The notes under the pieces were generated by a model that was not told where the DNA came from, did no database searches, and saw only the letters and a program-made list of their open reading frames with translations. A stretch of 64,000 bases of DNA from Heligmosomoides polygyrus polygyrus (Eukaryota > Nematoda > Chromadorea > Rhabditida > Heligmosomidae): the NCBI GenBank assembly GCA_947396885.1, contig OX377205.1, forward strand, positions 22,679,407 through 22,743,406. The letters are read 5' to 3'. Shown piece after piece: positions 1-10,390 of this stretch. Each line of letters begins with the position of its first letter. Within the stretch, counting starts at the first letter, position 1. The position numbers were made by a program, and so were the translations under genes.

Positions 1-200
1 AGGTACGCCACATAATCCAAAGCGAGAGCGGTCGAATGATCTAACCTAAGTGAGGTACGCCGCATTATCCACAGCGAGGGCAGTCGATGATCTAACCTGA
101 ATGAGGTACGCCTCATCATCTAAGCGCGGGCAAAATTTGCTATTGAACGTGGGATGTTGCTGCAGCAGGGGAAACGCAGCCCTTTACTGCTTAACACAAC
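1..200 (+). repeat. Left arm of a long inverted repeat with internal ~55-bp subrepeats
   Basis: The unit gaggtacgcc...tgatctaacct recurs three times at 1-120, followed by a segment ending in the gggatgttgctgcagcag region. The whole arm is present inverted at 3356-3520. The window edge cuts the arm, so its outer end is not visible. Confidence 0.75.
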
Positions 201-204
201 AGCA

Positions 205-1085
205 CCTATGCGCGTTTCTGAGCGTCCAGATTCAGAAGCCGACTTCGTGCCATTAGCATGAGAAGACCACTAAAGGGCTAAGGGTAGAAGGAAGACTCTG
301 AGGGTGGAGAACCGACGGCGATCAGGAGGGAGCGACCAGGAGGAGCATCGTGATGGTCGATGGGGAGAGCAATGAAGCAGGCCAGGAGGTGGCACCAAGA
401 GGAGTTTAGGCAATATGTAGGGATCGTTAGGGAGTTAGCAATCAGGGGAGGGGGGACGTTAAGGAGGATCAGCAAAGGGGATTCATTACCATTAAGAGAG
501 ACCGGATTTAGAGTAAGTGACACCGATGTCACACAATGGGCGTTCGCTCGCCGTCGTTGTATCGTGAGCGTGGGAGTCCTACTTAATTGGGGTAGGATAG
601 TAGGGAGGATCCCGAGGGGGAAGGAGGAATGTACCTTGAAGAAGGGACTTGGAGGCGGGACTAGGACGGGGAACCAAGAAGAAGAGAGCCGTAAGGGAAT
701 TCATGCGGAGAAGAAGAAATCTGCCATATGCATAGCCTCTTCATGCTCGACACGGCAGCAAGTGGCACGCGCTTCTGCGCTTCTTGATCCAGAAAACGGG
801 CCCACTACGTCGCGCAGTAAGCATCCTGATTCTGAATACGTGTCACCGACCGTGCCGTGAGCATGGGAGGACTACTAAGGGGGTGGTGGAGAAGAACGGT
901 AAGGGGGACCAGGAGAGCGACCACGAAGGAAAGGAAGAACCTGGAGGAGAGGCCAGTACGGGGAAACCAGAAAGAAGAGACCAGTAGGTGTCAATAGGGG
1001 AAACAAAGAAGTGGGCCAGTAGTTGGGACCAGGAAGGTGGGGGACTAAAGAGGGGGAGGGGAGGCCTGTAAAGGCGGACTAACAA
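205..1085 (+). repeat. Decayed copy of minisatellite/purine-rich repeat
   Basis: Segments such as gtgacaccgatgtcacac (517-534) and gaatacgtgtcaccgacc (834-851), followed by gga-rich tracts with ccactaaagg and ccagtaagg, resemble the 42-bp minisatellite and accagtaa tract at 31.9-32.8 kb. The open frames here are low complexity and I do not accept them as genes. Confidence 0.4.
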
Positions 1086-2060
1086 TTAGATCCAGTAAGA
1101 AGAAACGAGTGAGTGGGAGCTTGGAAGACATGTCAACGACAACTTGAAACGCTAGCTGTTGAGCATGAGAACGATTGCGGAGGAACAGCCTGAGGGACTG
1201 AAGTATTGCGCAGCACAAACCAACGACGTTAATGGCCGGTCCGGAGAGAATGTCTATGATGAAGGTGCCGAAGTGGTGAAGGGCTTGATGCGCACCAAGC
1301 CATAGATGCTGGCGAAATTTATGTTTTATAAAAACTACTTTCCATAGGTGCTGATGCCACAAAGTCGCGCGAAGCGCGCAAGTGCGAGACACGCCGTTAG
1401 ACGTGTCGGAGCACTTGCGTTTACATATAACATATGCTTCAAACTACAGATTAGCTAAAATGTTCACTTCTGTGTGTCACTTGTTTGAAGCCTATTTTGT
1501 GTGACCGTAGTTTAGTAACGATAGATATTATGTGGCAGTAGTTAAAAGTTCTGACTCTACCGACAAGACTTCGGTCAAAAAAAATTCCGCTGAAACTTTG
1601 TCTAGGGGGGTTATTTGGGGTGCTGATCAGGAATCTGACATCCGTTTTTCACGATTCGGTCGGAGACCACCCATACCGTTAACAAACGTGGTCCAGGCAG
1701 GGTCACCGATTTCACTGAAACTTCGTCTAGAGGGCTATTTCGGGTGCTGATGACGAATCTGACATCCGTTTTTCACGATTCTGTCTCTACTTGCCTTCTC
1801 CGGCAGAAACTTTAAGAATGTAATCCTGTGCCTTCATGTGTTTATATTATCCAGCCGAATTGTGAAAAACTGATATCAGATTCGTGATCAGCACCCCAAA
1901 TAACTTCCTAGACAAAGTTTCAGGGAAATCGGTTATCCTGCCTGGACGACCCTTGTTAACGGCATGGGTGGTATGTTATATGTAAACATGCTCTATAACA
2001 CACTATAGTACCCCTAGGTGGATTACGTATATGATAAACATGGATTTTGCAAATGTGCAA
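1085..2060. repeat. Dispersed repeat block with tctgacatccgtttttcac units
   Basis: Three copies of a roughly 115-bp unit (gaaactttgtctaggggg ... gctgatcaggaatctgaca ... tttttcacgatt) at about 1590-1660 and 1715-1785 (direct) and 1860-1980 (inverted). A fragment recurs at 12345-12410. A short hairpin lies at 1375-1415 (caagtgcgagaca / tgtcggagcacttg). No gene seen. Confidence 0.5.
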
Positions 2061-2061
2061 A

Positions 2062-2155
2062 GCAAACGCAGTCTGCGGGATCCAAACCCTCGACCCCTCG
2101 CTCACGAGCCCGAGCGCTTCCCTACTACGCCACCTGTGCACTGCGCCGAGTCGCG
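2062..2155 (-). repeat. tRNA-like SINE head
   Basis: The minus strand has TGGCGTAGTAGG (A-box-like) and GGGTTTGGATCCC (B-box-like) 35-40 nt apart. No convincing cloverleaf, so a tRNA-derived repeat rather than a tRNA gene. The following 2160-2890 (upstream of host gene 1) shows only short open frames that I cannot assign. Confidence 0.4.
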
Positions 2156-2901
2156 ATACGAGCCCTCATCCCGCGCGCGCCCGTCAGCTGTGGAGCACGT
2201 GAATCAACAGGGCGCCAACACGCGACTTCCGCCGCCCCTAACTCTGCGCAAAGTTGTATTGGGGTCGAGATACCTGCAGTTTGCTGCTTCCCAGGAAGAG
2301 GCGGTTTTGCCCATGTACAACACTTGCGCCGTTCCGACCTACCGTTAAGATAGTATCCTGGTTAGTGAGAGCAGCTGCAAGCAATTGTGGCACACCGACC
2401 TTGAAATGTGCATTCCTGGGGTTGGGAATCTCTTTTACCTGCCCGGACACCTCACACCTGCGTGAGGTTCTCAAACGGAAGGCAGGTCTCTTCAGACAGC
2501 TTGGCTTCTTCGCAATTCTTCATAATTGAGTGATGTGGCCCAGCAAGTTCTTCGCCCAGTCGGTTGAGGTACATCATGCAGGAGTCGAGCTACCATCGGG
2601 AACTTCTAGTCTGGGTTGTAGCTAATAATTCGCCACAGTAGACAATGATCCTCACCACCACCGTAAGCCCACAACAGCTAGGACAGCTCATGCGCATCAG
2701 CGAGCAGAAGAGGAGCACCAATTCGCTTCTTCCGGAGGCTATACCCGCAGAGTTTCACTGCTCCGTAGGCTATGGTAGACAAGTTAGCGTGTAGTCGATG
2801 AGTTGTATTCGTGGCGGAATGGATGGTGATGATAAGATGATAGCCGACTGGGATAGTAGACGATCATCGGCGAAGGTGTCCTATTCTACTAACCACTTAC
2901 C

Positions 2902-5900
2902 ATGTGGGCGGCCGTGATTGTCGGAGCTCTGATTCTGATCGGACTCTACTTCTACTTCCGTCACCAGGTACGAACATTGGCTACGGAGCACTTCGTTCGT
3001 AATTTCGAGTCTCTTCAGGACAACCGCCCACGGGATCTAATCCGGTCACAGCACTCACAGTCTGGTGAGCATTTCTTGGCCACCTCTAGTTAAGAAAGGC
3101 GCAGTGTCCGCGCAATTCTTCAAGGTCCTGCAAGCACTGCTACCAATGCCCTAGGTCCAACTTCGGTGCAATTCTAGAGGGAGGGAGGGAAGGGTCCATC
3201 CTCATTCTCCTTCGTAACGTCCAGGGGGTTTGCTCAAGCTTTTAGAATGAAGATGCTAAACATCACCGGGCGATATTCGGGTTAGGGAAGACCCTCTCCT
3301 AGAAGTGCACTTACCCGATGTACAGCCCATGGAAGGGTAGCATATTACGCTTAAGCGGTAAAGGGCTGCGGTGCAGCAACATCCCACGTTCAATAGCAAA
3401 TTTTGTCCACGCTGTAGATGATGAGGCGTATCTTACTCAGGTTAGACCACGCGACCGCCCCCGCTGTGGATGATGCGGCGTATCTCACTTAGGTTAGATC
3501 ACTCTAACGTCGTCGACCGCTAACTTAATTATATAGTGGTAGAGTAGATAGATAGATAGATAGAAATGATTCTACCATACGACCACAATTTCTATACCGT
3601 AATCTTTTGCTATCTGCGCCCTTCTAGCTTAAGCCCAACGCACACTTGCGGCAACGCGGCAGCCCTATCTTTACTGGCCCCTACACACTTCTGCGGCAAT
3701 GCGGCAGCCCTATCTTTAAGCATAGGGCAGAGACGAGGAATCACCGCGCGTAGCAAAACTACCCCAGTCCGGACTGCCGCTGATGTGCCGCCTACGCGGC
3801 GGGCGCGGTGCCGCCAGCAGCTGCCGTCAACGCGGCAGCGGCAATAATGATTTAGAGCATTATTGCCGCTGCAGCCGCTTTGCTGCCGGCAATTTCTGTT
3901 CGGGCTCTAGCTGATCGTGGCGGGATCTAGGGCCGGATTCATCAACAATTAAACCCGTGGGTACGCGGGGTACAAGGGGTAGAGGTAAGATAAGAATCAG
4001 GTAGAGATAAGGCAAGAGTCAGAGACGCAGGCTTCATCGTGGGTATCTCTACCCCCTAAACCCACGGGCTAGTCGTTGATGAATCCGGCCTCTAGAGTGG
4101 AAACTGATAATGATAATGAAACCGCTTTGGCGATGGGGTGGGGAGGCAAAGCTAAGGATTGGTGCCGCCTACGCGGAAGTTTTGCCTCCTTCGAGGCAGT
4201 TTTGCTGCCTCCTGCCTGCCGCGTTGTCGCAAAAGTGTGCGGAGGCCTTCGCTCGTCGGCGTCCACGTTGAGATTTGATCGGTCTCTTGTGCGCTCGCGA
4301 TGACACTCCAGGCAAGCGAGTCGCGGTGCAGTGGATAGGGGGTCGCTTCATGTGAGAGAGGTCGGGGGTTAGGTTCTCCTGCGTTGTGGCACACTTGCAT
4401 TTCAGGTGACTACTCGGGATTTGAGGGTGTTGACGCGTACGCGGTCTTCACTCGTTTTTTGCGCATCTTCGCCGCTCGAAGGGGCAGAACCCAGCCGCGG
4501 ACTCACCCTCACCCACGAACGTACTCTCCACACCTGCAGCTTCGATGGCACCCACCCTGTAGTTCCTTTCCTAGCCTGGTTCTGCGATTGCACAAAACAC
4601 GCTTCATCCGACGCCTAAGGTTACGGTGTAGACCTTGTGGCCGTATGGCGAAATCGTGCTTGTCATAAAGCTGACAGAAATGAGAGAGGTTCAGTGACCG
4701 GATTCATCGACTAACCTGCGTGGATAGGGGGTAGAGATACACATGATGAAGACTGCGTCGCTGACTCTTACCTTATCTCTATCCTTTATACCCCGCATCC
4801 CACGGGTTTAACTGTTGATGAATTCGGCCCCAGGGTGTGGCGCTAAGCGGCATACCAAGGCGGATAACCACTCATCACAAGGTGTCGATCCCACCTCCCC
4901 AGCCCCTTCCCCGGGGGACGAGAGTTCTACCCCCTGGGCTTGCTCGAGAGTCCAGGGGCCGTATGCTATTCTCTCCCCAACCGTCCCCGGCCGGGTATGA
5001 GGCGGTCTCCGCCCACATGCACATCATGCTCCATCGATTTTTCGCGCCGTCCCCGTCCCCGCGTCGGGGGAGAATAGCATACGACCCCAGTGGCTGCCTT
5101 ACGAGATAGTGGAGACGCAGACATTTGCCACCCCTCGGGGGCCGTATGCTCGTCTACCCCGAGTCTCCCCCAATGGGGGATTGGGGCGTGATATGACACG
5201 TTGATATTGATTGATTTTCCCCCAACGGGGGAAGACGAGCATACGGCCCCAGGGGCTGCTTAAAGGGCGGGGGTAGAACGCCACTCCGCCCCCCCCCCCG
5301 CCTCAGTTGCTTTGAGCGGGCGTTATGCGTCTTAGTAAGAAGGCACATGTATGCCCAATCACATCAGAAGTGGTCCAGTTCAGTGGTGCAGGATTTTTGG
5401 GCTTCCTAAAAAAGATCTGCCACGATCAAGCAAAGCTCTATGTCAAATCGCGACGGGAAAGTTCACCAGAAAGGACTCATCTTCGTGGTGATAACTTCAT
5501 ACAGACAACTTATACTGGCACAGAGATACAATTTTATCATGAATAGTTGCTAAAAACCAGGTGAAAAGACAAACAATGCGTTACACTAGCAACTGTGAAA
5601 TAACACTACGAAATGTTCAAAACATAACAGCTGTTGGCAATGACCGCAGCGGATAAAAAATACATCAGTGCAGCCGCTGTAAGAGCAGTGCTCTACGATG
5701 TGCACATGCTTTTGAATGGGAAGAAGAAATGTGCGCCTAATAGTTGTATCTGTGATGTCGTTCCTGCTGGAATGTTCATCATTTTCGTAGGTGAGAAAAT
5801 AGTTTGGAAGGCCCCCGACCCCTTGTGTCGTAAAAAAGTTCGCCTAACGTGGTTATTTAAGGCACTGATTACCCAGCTGCAAGCATGGGTGGTGGGATCA

Positions 5901-8900
5901 TGGTAATCGACAGCCCAAACTTCGCCATTTGACATAGAGCCTTGGTTGATCGTGGGAGATAGTGTTTAGGAAACGCAAAAGTACTGCACCACAGGGGAGT
6001 CGAACCGTAAAGCACCCCGTCTCGCCACGTCGCCCCTCTACCCCCTGCACCACCGCTGCTCGGCCGGCAGCGCAGTTTCAACCCTACTTGAGCTCGCTCT
6101 CTTGTGATTCGCTCGCTCTGCGTGGGCCTAGAGGAGAAAGGAGCCTACTATGAAAGTAGTCCATAACTTCGTCCACAGATGTGAACAGCAGAAACGGCGC
6201 ACATATTTGGAATCAGCGTTCGAAACCGCATTCAGTGATATACGTCCCATCTCAAAGACCCATGGTCTCCTTGTATTATTCCCTTGTAAGCTAGGTTATT
6301 TCCGTTAAAAATGAGCACTCATGTGCCTTTTTTTACGAAGATTGAGTTTGAGAAATTTGAATTCAAAGGTCTTCTTCAAGATTTAGCATTTCGAAGGAAC
6401 CTGCCCACCACTACTGTACTGGTAATGTAGTGGGTTTCAGTTGAGACTTGTTCATTCTAATCTCCTTGGTATCTTAGCCTTCCTCGTTCAGTTAAATGAA
6501 ACTGTGACCAAAAATTGTTTCGCCAGAGCTTCCGCAATTATCCAGAGAGGCATACCTTTAGACTTGTCCTAGTGGGCGGGACAATTCGCGGACTTGTCCC
6601 CGTGGGCGCGTCGATGGGAAGGGAGTAACGCCTGACCCAGCTAGAGCTTCTAGTTCGGTCCAACTCTATATGTATACCGTTTGATAGCGTCCAGTGATGA
6701 GGCTTCTCTCCGTAACCCCCTTCTACTCGTGAAATGCCACTTGGCGCCAGTGAGCATTTGTGTGTAACTTGATACAGAATGGTGACCAGACAGTAGCTTC
6801 GGAAAGTACACCTGGCAGTGTTCTGATACTTTTTGTGAATCCATTTTCAACGTTTCAGTGACTACTGGTCAAAGGAGCACTAATCAAAAGAGCAATAGAG
6901 CTCCCACTACTGACAACCGAACCAGCACCCGAACCGGAATTCCTCTAAGCAATGCAGACACACGCAGCGGCGGACGGGGGCAGGCAGGCTCTCCAAGCAG
7001 TGCAACACGCAGTGGTGCACGTGGTCAGGTAGGTTCGTTCTCTGCTTGTGAATCCTTCGGGCTGTCCGCAAAGCTGGAATCATGACATACTGTAGATCAC
7101 TCTGCCGTAGAAACTATCATTCTTACGTCATTACTGGAGCTGCGCTGCCTTTTATGCCTACATCTTTAGTCGCGAATGAAGTCGCTTCCGACTTCTAGCC
7201 TAAAAAGTTCTTGCGCTCTTTAAGATGGAACCCGAACATGCTTTACATCACCGTTCCCATCCCTGAATTCCATTAAAGGTATAGTGACTACCTCATGGTG
7301 TGAAGGCTTTTGGGGAAGTTAGAGAAGAGGGATGTTGATGAGTGAAATAGGAAAGCTGAGCTTCAACCAGTGTTGGACCCCTCTAAACCAGTCCTACACC
7401 GGTCACTTTCTCTTCAATGGATATGTATTTAGTTCAGTATAAAGTGCATCTCGATGGTCGCAGAGTTGCTCTAGCAACGCCTCCATTCGTCCCTTTCTGG
7501 TGCCAAAGTGCTCCTATGTAGCTTCCTCGCCCGAGCGACACGACAAACGTAACATCGTTCGTTCAGGGCTTTCACGAGGAAGACTAACAACGTTATTCAA
7601 TTCGCTAGACGGACGAATGATCGCTTCCGGAAAGAGTTCAGCATAGTCCAACGCAAAGATTACACAACATGAGAGTTGATAACACTCCTAATTCCGTGCA
7701 GTAAAATCTGTCTTTCTTGGTAGTCAGCAAGGACATCTTCCTTTGAGTTGCAAAGGCAGATTTCAGAGGAAGTGCAGCTCATTTGAGTATACAGCAAAGG
7801 TCGATATCTCATGAGATCCCTTAGACATCCGGCAGCTCAATGAACCAGAGTATTGAACGGGAAGTGCATCACCTGCCCGGGACATGGGCCCACGTCGGAG
7901 TATGACCGCTGCAGTTGCAAAGCACGGGTGCTGCTTTAGGTTATAAGCAAAATTATCAGATCTATCCTAATCGGGGCATGTGGAATGCAGTCAAGGGAAG
8001 TACCGTCTGGAGCGGGCATCCGATAGCAGGTTTTGTTTCGGATTTACCCTCCAGGCCAAAAGCATTCCAGCCCTCCGGGGACAATGAATTGGTACCAGTG
8101 GAAGTAGAATGCGTGGCGCATCCCAGAAGGAATTGATGAACGCCGTCCTTTTGTCCTTCTTTCAGAACCAATCCCTTTTGGTGACGCGCCACGCGTTCTC
8201 CTTCTACGAGATGACCATTATCTTTTACCTCTATGTATCTAGTCGGAGACGGATCTGTCCTAATTATTCTCACGACTCATTGTCAACGTGCGAAGAATTC
8301 CTTGACATATGGTTTTGCACAGATGAGCTCACTTAGCAGATTGGGAGCAAGTTCCTTAGGTGGAATCCGGGTCCGGATTCACACCGTTTACCACCCTCTA
8401 ACGGTGAAAATACAAACTCCCTGATATGATGTTGATCAGCGTCGGTATGTGGCGGCATTTCACCGTTAGAGAGCGGTAAGCGGTTGATGAATCTGGCCCC
8501 TGGAGGAGATTACTTTCTTAAGATCCTAAGATTATCAACCCAATTGGGGCTATTTCACCAAATGTCGTCTCATCCTCACAAAATTCATCGAAATTCAATT
8601 TTACAATTTTCTTAAATTCGCCAAACTCTGTAGCCGTGTTTGATACAGAAGCAGTTCAAATGCGATACATGACTGCATATAGAGGAGTTGGAGAGCGGAC
8701 AAAGGGTATGGGACCACCCTGCCTGGGTTAAAGCCTAGGCGGAGCTAAGATTGAGCACACTCCTTATATAACTGCACTCCCATTTCCTTCTGGGGCCGGA
8801 TTCATCAACATTTAAACCCGCTGGTATGCGGGGTATAAGAGATGGAAATGAATGTTTCATCGTGGGCACTTCTACCGCTTCTATCCCGCATACCAGCGGG

Positions 8901-9693
8901 TTGAATCGTTGATAAATTCGGTCCGTGATCAACACTGGGTTTGTAGAAAAGAACAAGAATGCTCCAAGGACCTAAACCTCATGCTCCCCGAACCTTTCTC
9001 CAAATCGTATCCTACCTCTAATGTCGATAGATCGATGGTGTAGGGTAGCTAGAAACTGTAGAACATAGGAGCATTTCTTTCCCACACGGCTCTTTTAAAC
9101 CTGAATCCTGTCGTGGTCACCCAGTTTTAACATCTATATCTGTGTATTATTTCATCGGGCTCAGTGTGAAATGAGGCAGACTATACCATACTGTCACCCT
9201 TCCCCCTCTCCTATAGTTCTTTTTTCCTTGATGTGTTCACAGAAAGTTCTTATTTTTGCAGACGTCCGAGCGCCAGGGAGAGGTGAGCGACCATGAACAG
9301 CATCACAGCGGTTATGGATCATCACAGCGACAAAGCAGCCAGAAGAGTGATGGCCACGGACGAAGTGGCGGGCACGGACAGGAGAACGAGCAGGACGTCT
9401 CATCGCACACCGACACAGCCGGCGGACGAAACCGACATGTGACCACGTACAGGACGACCACCTACGATCGCAGGGAGACGCGCACGAGAACCACGTCGAG
9501 CCCCAATCACTCGGCGATCAACCTCTCGCCGCGCTCTCGCCAGTCCCTGCAGGAACTGGAGCTGCCTCCGCTGGAGCATCCGCAGGTGCGCACGCACTAC
9601 AGCAACGTCTCCGAGAAGGAGAGCGATGGTCGCTTCACTCGCGTCGAAGTGGACGACGACCACATGGAACAGTCGGAGGTCTACACGAACTGA
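2902..9693 (+). CDS. Small single-pass membrane protein, isoform A (4 exons)
   Basis: Unrecognised gene, assembled by eye. Exons are 2902-2967, 3019-3064, 6859-7028 and 9262-9693, giving 237 codons plus stop. Exon 1 encodes a signal anchor (MWAAVIVGALILIGLYFYF) followed by a basic FRHQ, so a type III or signal-anchored topology is likely. Exon 3 is rich in T, S, N, G and R. The terminal exon is rich in S, Q, H and G at first (residues about 95-135), then has a TYDRRETRTRTTSSP segment and an acidic C-end. Acceptors are good nematode types (ctcttcag, acgtttcag, tatttttgcag), donors are gtacga, gtgagc and gtaggt, and phases 0, 1 and 0 agree. The 51-nt first intron is in frame and stop-free, so exons 1 and 2 may also be one exon (2902-3064). 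AATAAA lies at 9807-9812. Introns of 3.8 and 2.2 kb are filled with repeats. I do not know the function; the start is the only ATG before the anchor. Confidence 0.6.
3356..3520 (-). repeat. Right arm of the long inverted repeat
   Basis: Reverse complement of 1-195: ggtaaagggctgcggtgcag, gcaacatcccacgttcaat, gatgatgaggcgtat and ggttaga match in order. With the left arm it encloses about 3.1 kb that includes exons 2902-2967 and 3019-3064. Confidence 0.75.
3545..3565 (+). repeat. (TAGA)n microsatellite
   Basis: About five tandem copies of taga. Confidence 0.7.
3640..3900. repeat. GC-rich palindromic repeat fragments
   Basis: Two direct partial copies of the foldback terminus ending gcggcagccctatcttta (3640-3720), related to 27152-27294, then a palindrome gcggcaataatga / tcattattgccgc region at 3830-3875. 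Confidence 0.5.
3930..4091. mobile_element. MITE family 1 copy a, TSD CTA
   Basis: Termini GGGCCGGATTCATCAACAAT and GTTGATGAATCCGGCCT are inverted. Flanked by CTA at 3927-3929 and 4092-4094. The internal stem aaacccgtggg / cccacgggc makes it nearly palindromic. No coding capacity. Confidence 0.85.
4305..4610 (+). mobile_element. tRNA-derived SINE family 2
   Basis: The head has GCGGTGCAGTGG and GGGTTAGGTTCTCC as A and B boxes. The body includes gatggcaccca and cctagcctggttctg, shared with the inverted copy at 16196-16503. Confidence 0.6.
4695..4830. mobile_element. MITE family 1 copy b, TSD CAG
   Basis: Inverted termini TGACCGGATTCATCGACTAA / TTGATGAATTCGGCCC, flanked by CAG at 4692-4694 and 4831-4833. 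Confidence 0.8.
4956..5087. mobile_element. MITE family 3 copy a, TSD CAG
   Basis: Inverted termini GGGCCGTATGCTATTCTC / GAGAATAGCATACGACCC, flanked by CAG at 4953-4955 and 5088-5090. The centre is GC-rich. Confidence 0.8.
5139..5249. mobile_element. MITE family 3 copy b
   Basis: GGGCCGTATGCTCGTCTACC inverted to GAAGACGAGCATACGGCCC. The right flank is CAG; the left flank is changed (CGG), so the target duplication is not intact. 5250-5885 holds a short C-run (5290-5300) and open frames without recognisable homology. Confidence 0.75.
5985..6075 (-). repeat. tRNA-like SINE head or tRNA pseudogene
   Basis: Minus strand GGTGGTGCAGGGGGTAGAGG followed by a perfect B box GGTTCGACTCC. No paired acceptor stem, so not called a tRNA. 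A related head is at 55755-55800. 6080-6858 is intron without anything else I can name. Confidence 0.45.
7480..7590 (-). pseudogene. RTE-like LINE 3' fragment
   Basis: Matches 10430-10545 (cattcgtccctttctgg, gttcgttcagggctttcac), which encodes the C-end of the LINE reverse transcriptase protein. Only about 110 nt remain. 7030-7480 and 7590-7990 are intron with nothing assignable. Confidence 0.5.
7995..8165 (+). mobile_element. SINE family 1, internally deleted copy
   Basis: ttcggatttaccctccagg, ccagccctccgggg and gaagtagaatgcgtggcgca are shared with the full copy at 44238-44538; about 100 nt of the middle is missing. Confidence 0.6.
8369..8499. mobile_element. MITE family 1 copy c
   Basis: Inverted ends GGGTCCGGATTCACACCG and CGGTTGATGAATCTGGCCC. 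An internal stem caccgttta...taacggtg is visible. The right flank is CTG; the left flank is altered. Confidence 0.7.
8793..8924. mobile_element. MITE family 1 copy d
   Basis: GGGCCGGATTCATCAACATT and its inverse at 8900-8924, internal stem aaacccgctggtatgcgggg. Left flank CTG, right flank GTG (one change). 8925-9261 is intron with no repeat recognised. Confidence 0.75.
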
Positions 9694-9806
9694 AACCCTT
9701 CACCGGCGAAGCTCACAGACCACCTATTGAGGATGTTCCCTTACTCACCCCTCAGACATTCTGTGGCGATGGCCATTAAAGGAAAGCCATTGTCGCTGAG
9801 GTTGCT

Positions 9807-9812
9807 AATAAA
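9807..9812 (+). terminator. AATAAA polyadenylation signal, isoform A
   Basis: Canonical hexamer 114 nt after the stop codon at 9693. Confidence 0.6.
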
Positions 9813-9814
9813 AC

Positions 9815-10390
9815 AATTATGATGGTGCTCATCGCTTTGTAATGTGCTTTGTGCTGCTTTCAGCTTCAATTGCAACAAATGCTTTAAGCGAAAGCAATAT
9901 TATTCGCTCACTGCTTGCACTGTTCCATAGTTACGGCTTGAAAGCGGCGCGATACATTTATTGGTGTTCCCGCAGCACAATTAATCATGGGAGAAGGAGA
10001 GAAGTGTGACGATATGTTGTCAGATATGAAATGGGAGGTGTTAAAAGGCTATGGAGGCTAGTTGAGCCTACAAATCCAGTACTACAAGGTTTTCTCGCCG
10101 CAGATGTTCACAAAATGGCAAATACGCGTCATCCTATTCCTTCACTGAAAGACGTCGCCTGTGATTAATCGTTTAACAGAAGCGAAAAATAGAAAAATGT
10201 GAAAATGTAAATGCTCACGAATAACTGCTATTAAGTTTTGCTGACGCAGATCTTCAAATGTTGTAGGAAGGCATCCACTTGGTGCGGACTCCGCCTTTAA
10301 AGGTTTCTATTGTGCGTTCAGTGATCACGCTATTGAGCATTGTGCTAATATAAACGGAGGCCCATGCAACATCTCCAGGATCACCTATCG
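9815..10390. other. Sequence without recognisable feature
   Basis: AT-rich stretch after the isoform A polyadenylation signal. Either intergenic or intron of isoform B. No repeat or exon seen. Confidence 0.4.

Noticed and set aside
1..200. CRISPR-like array from three ~55-bp direct units
   Set aside because: Spacers are not unique, the arm is inverted at 3.36-3.52 kb, and the genome is eukaryotic.
1045..1392. 115-residue minus-strand frame
   Set aside because: No family likeness, no splice context, and located between repeat blocks.
5985..6075. tRNA gene on the minus strand
   Set aside because: Good A and B boxes but no acceptor-stem pairing that I could form, and a related head recurs at 55.76 kb as in SINEs.
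9262..9663. Minus-strand frames opposite the terminal exon
   Set aside because: Shadows of a GC-rich coding exon; they lack splice sites and family likeness.
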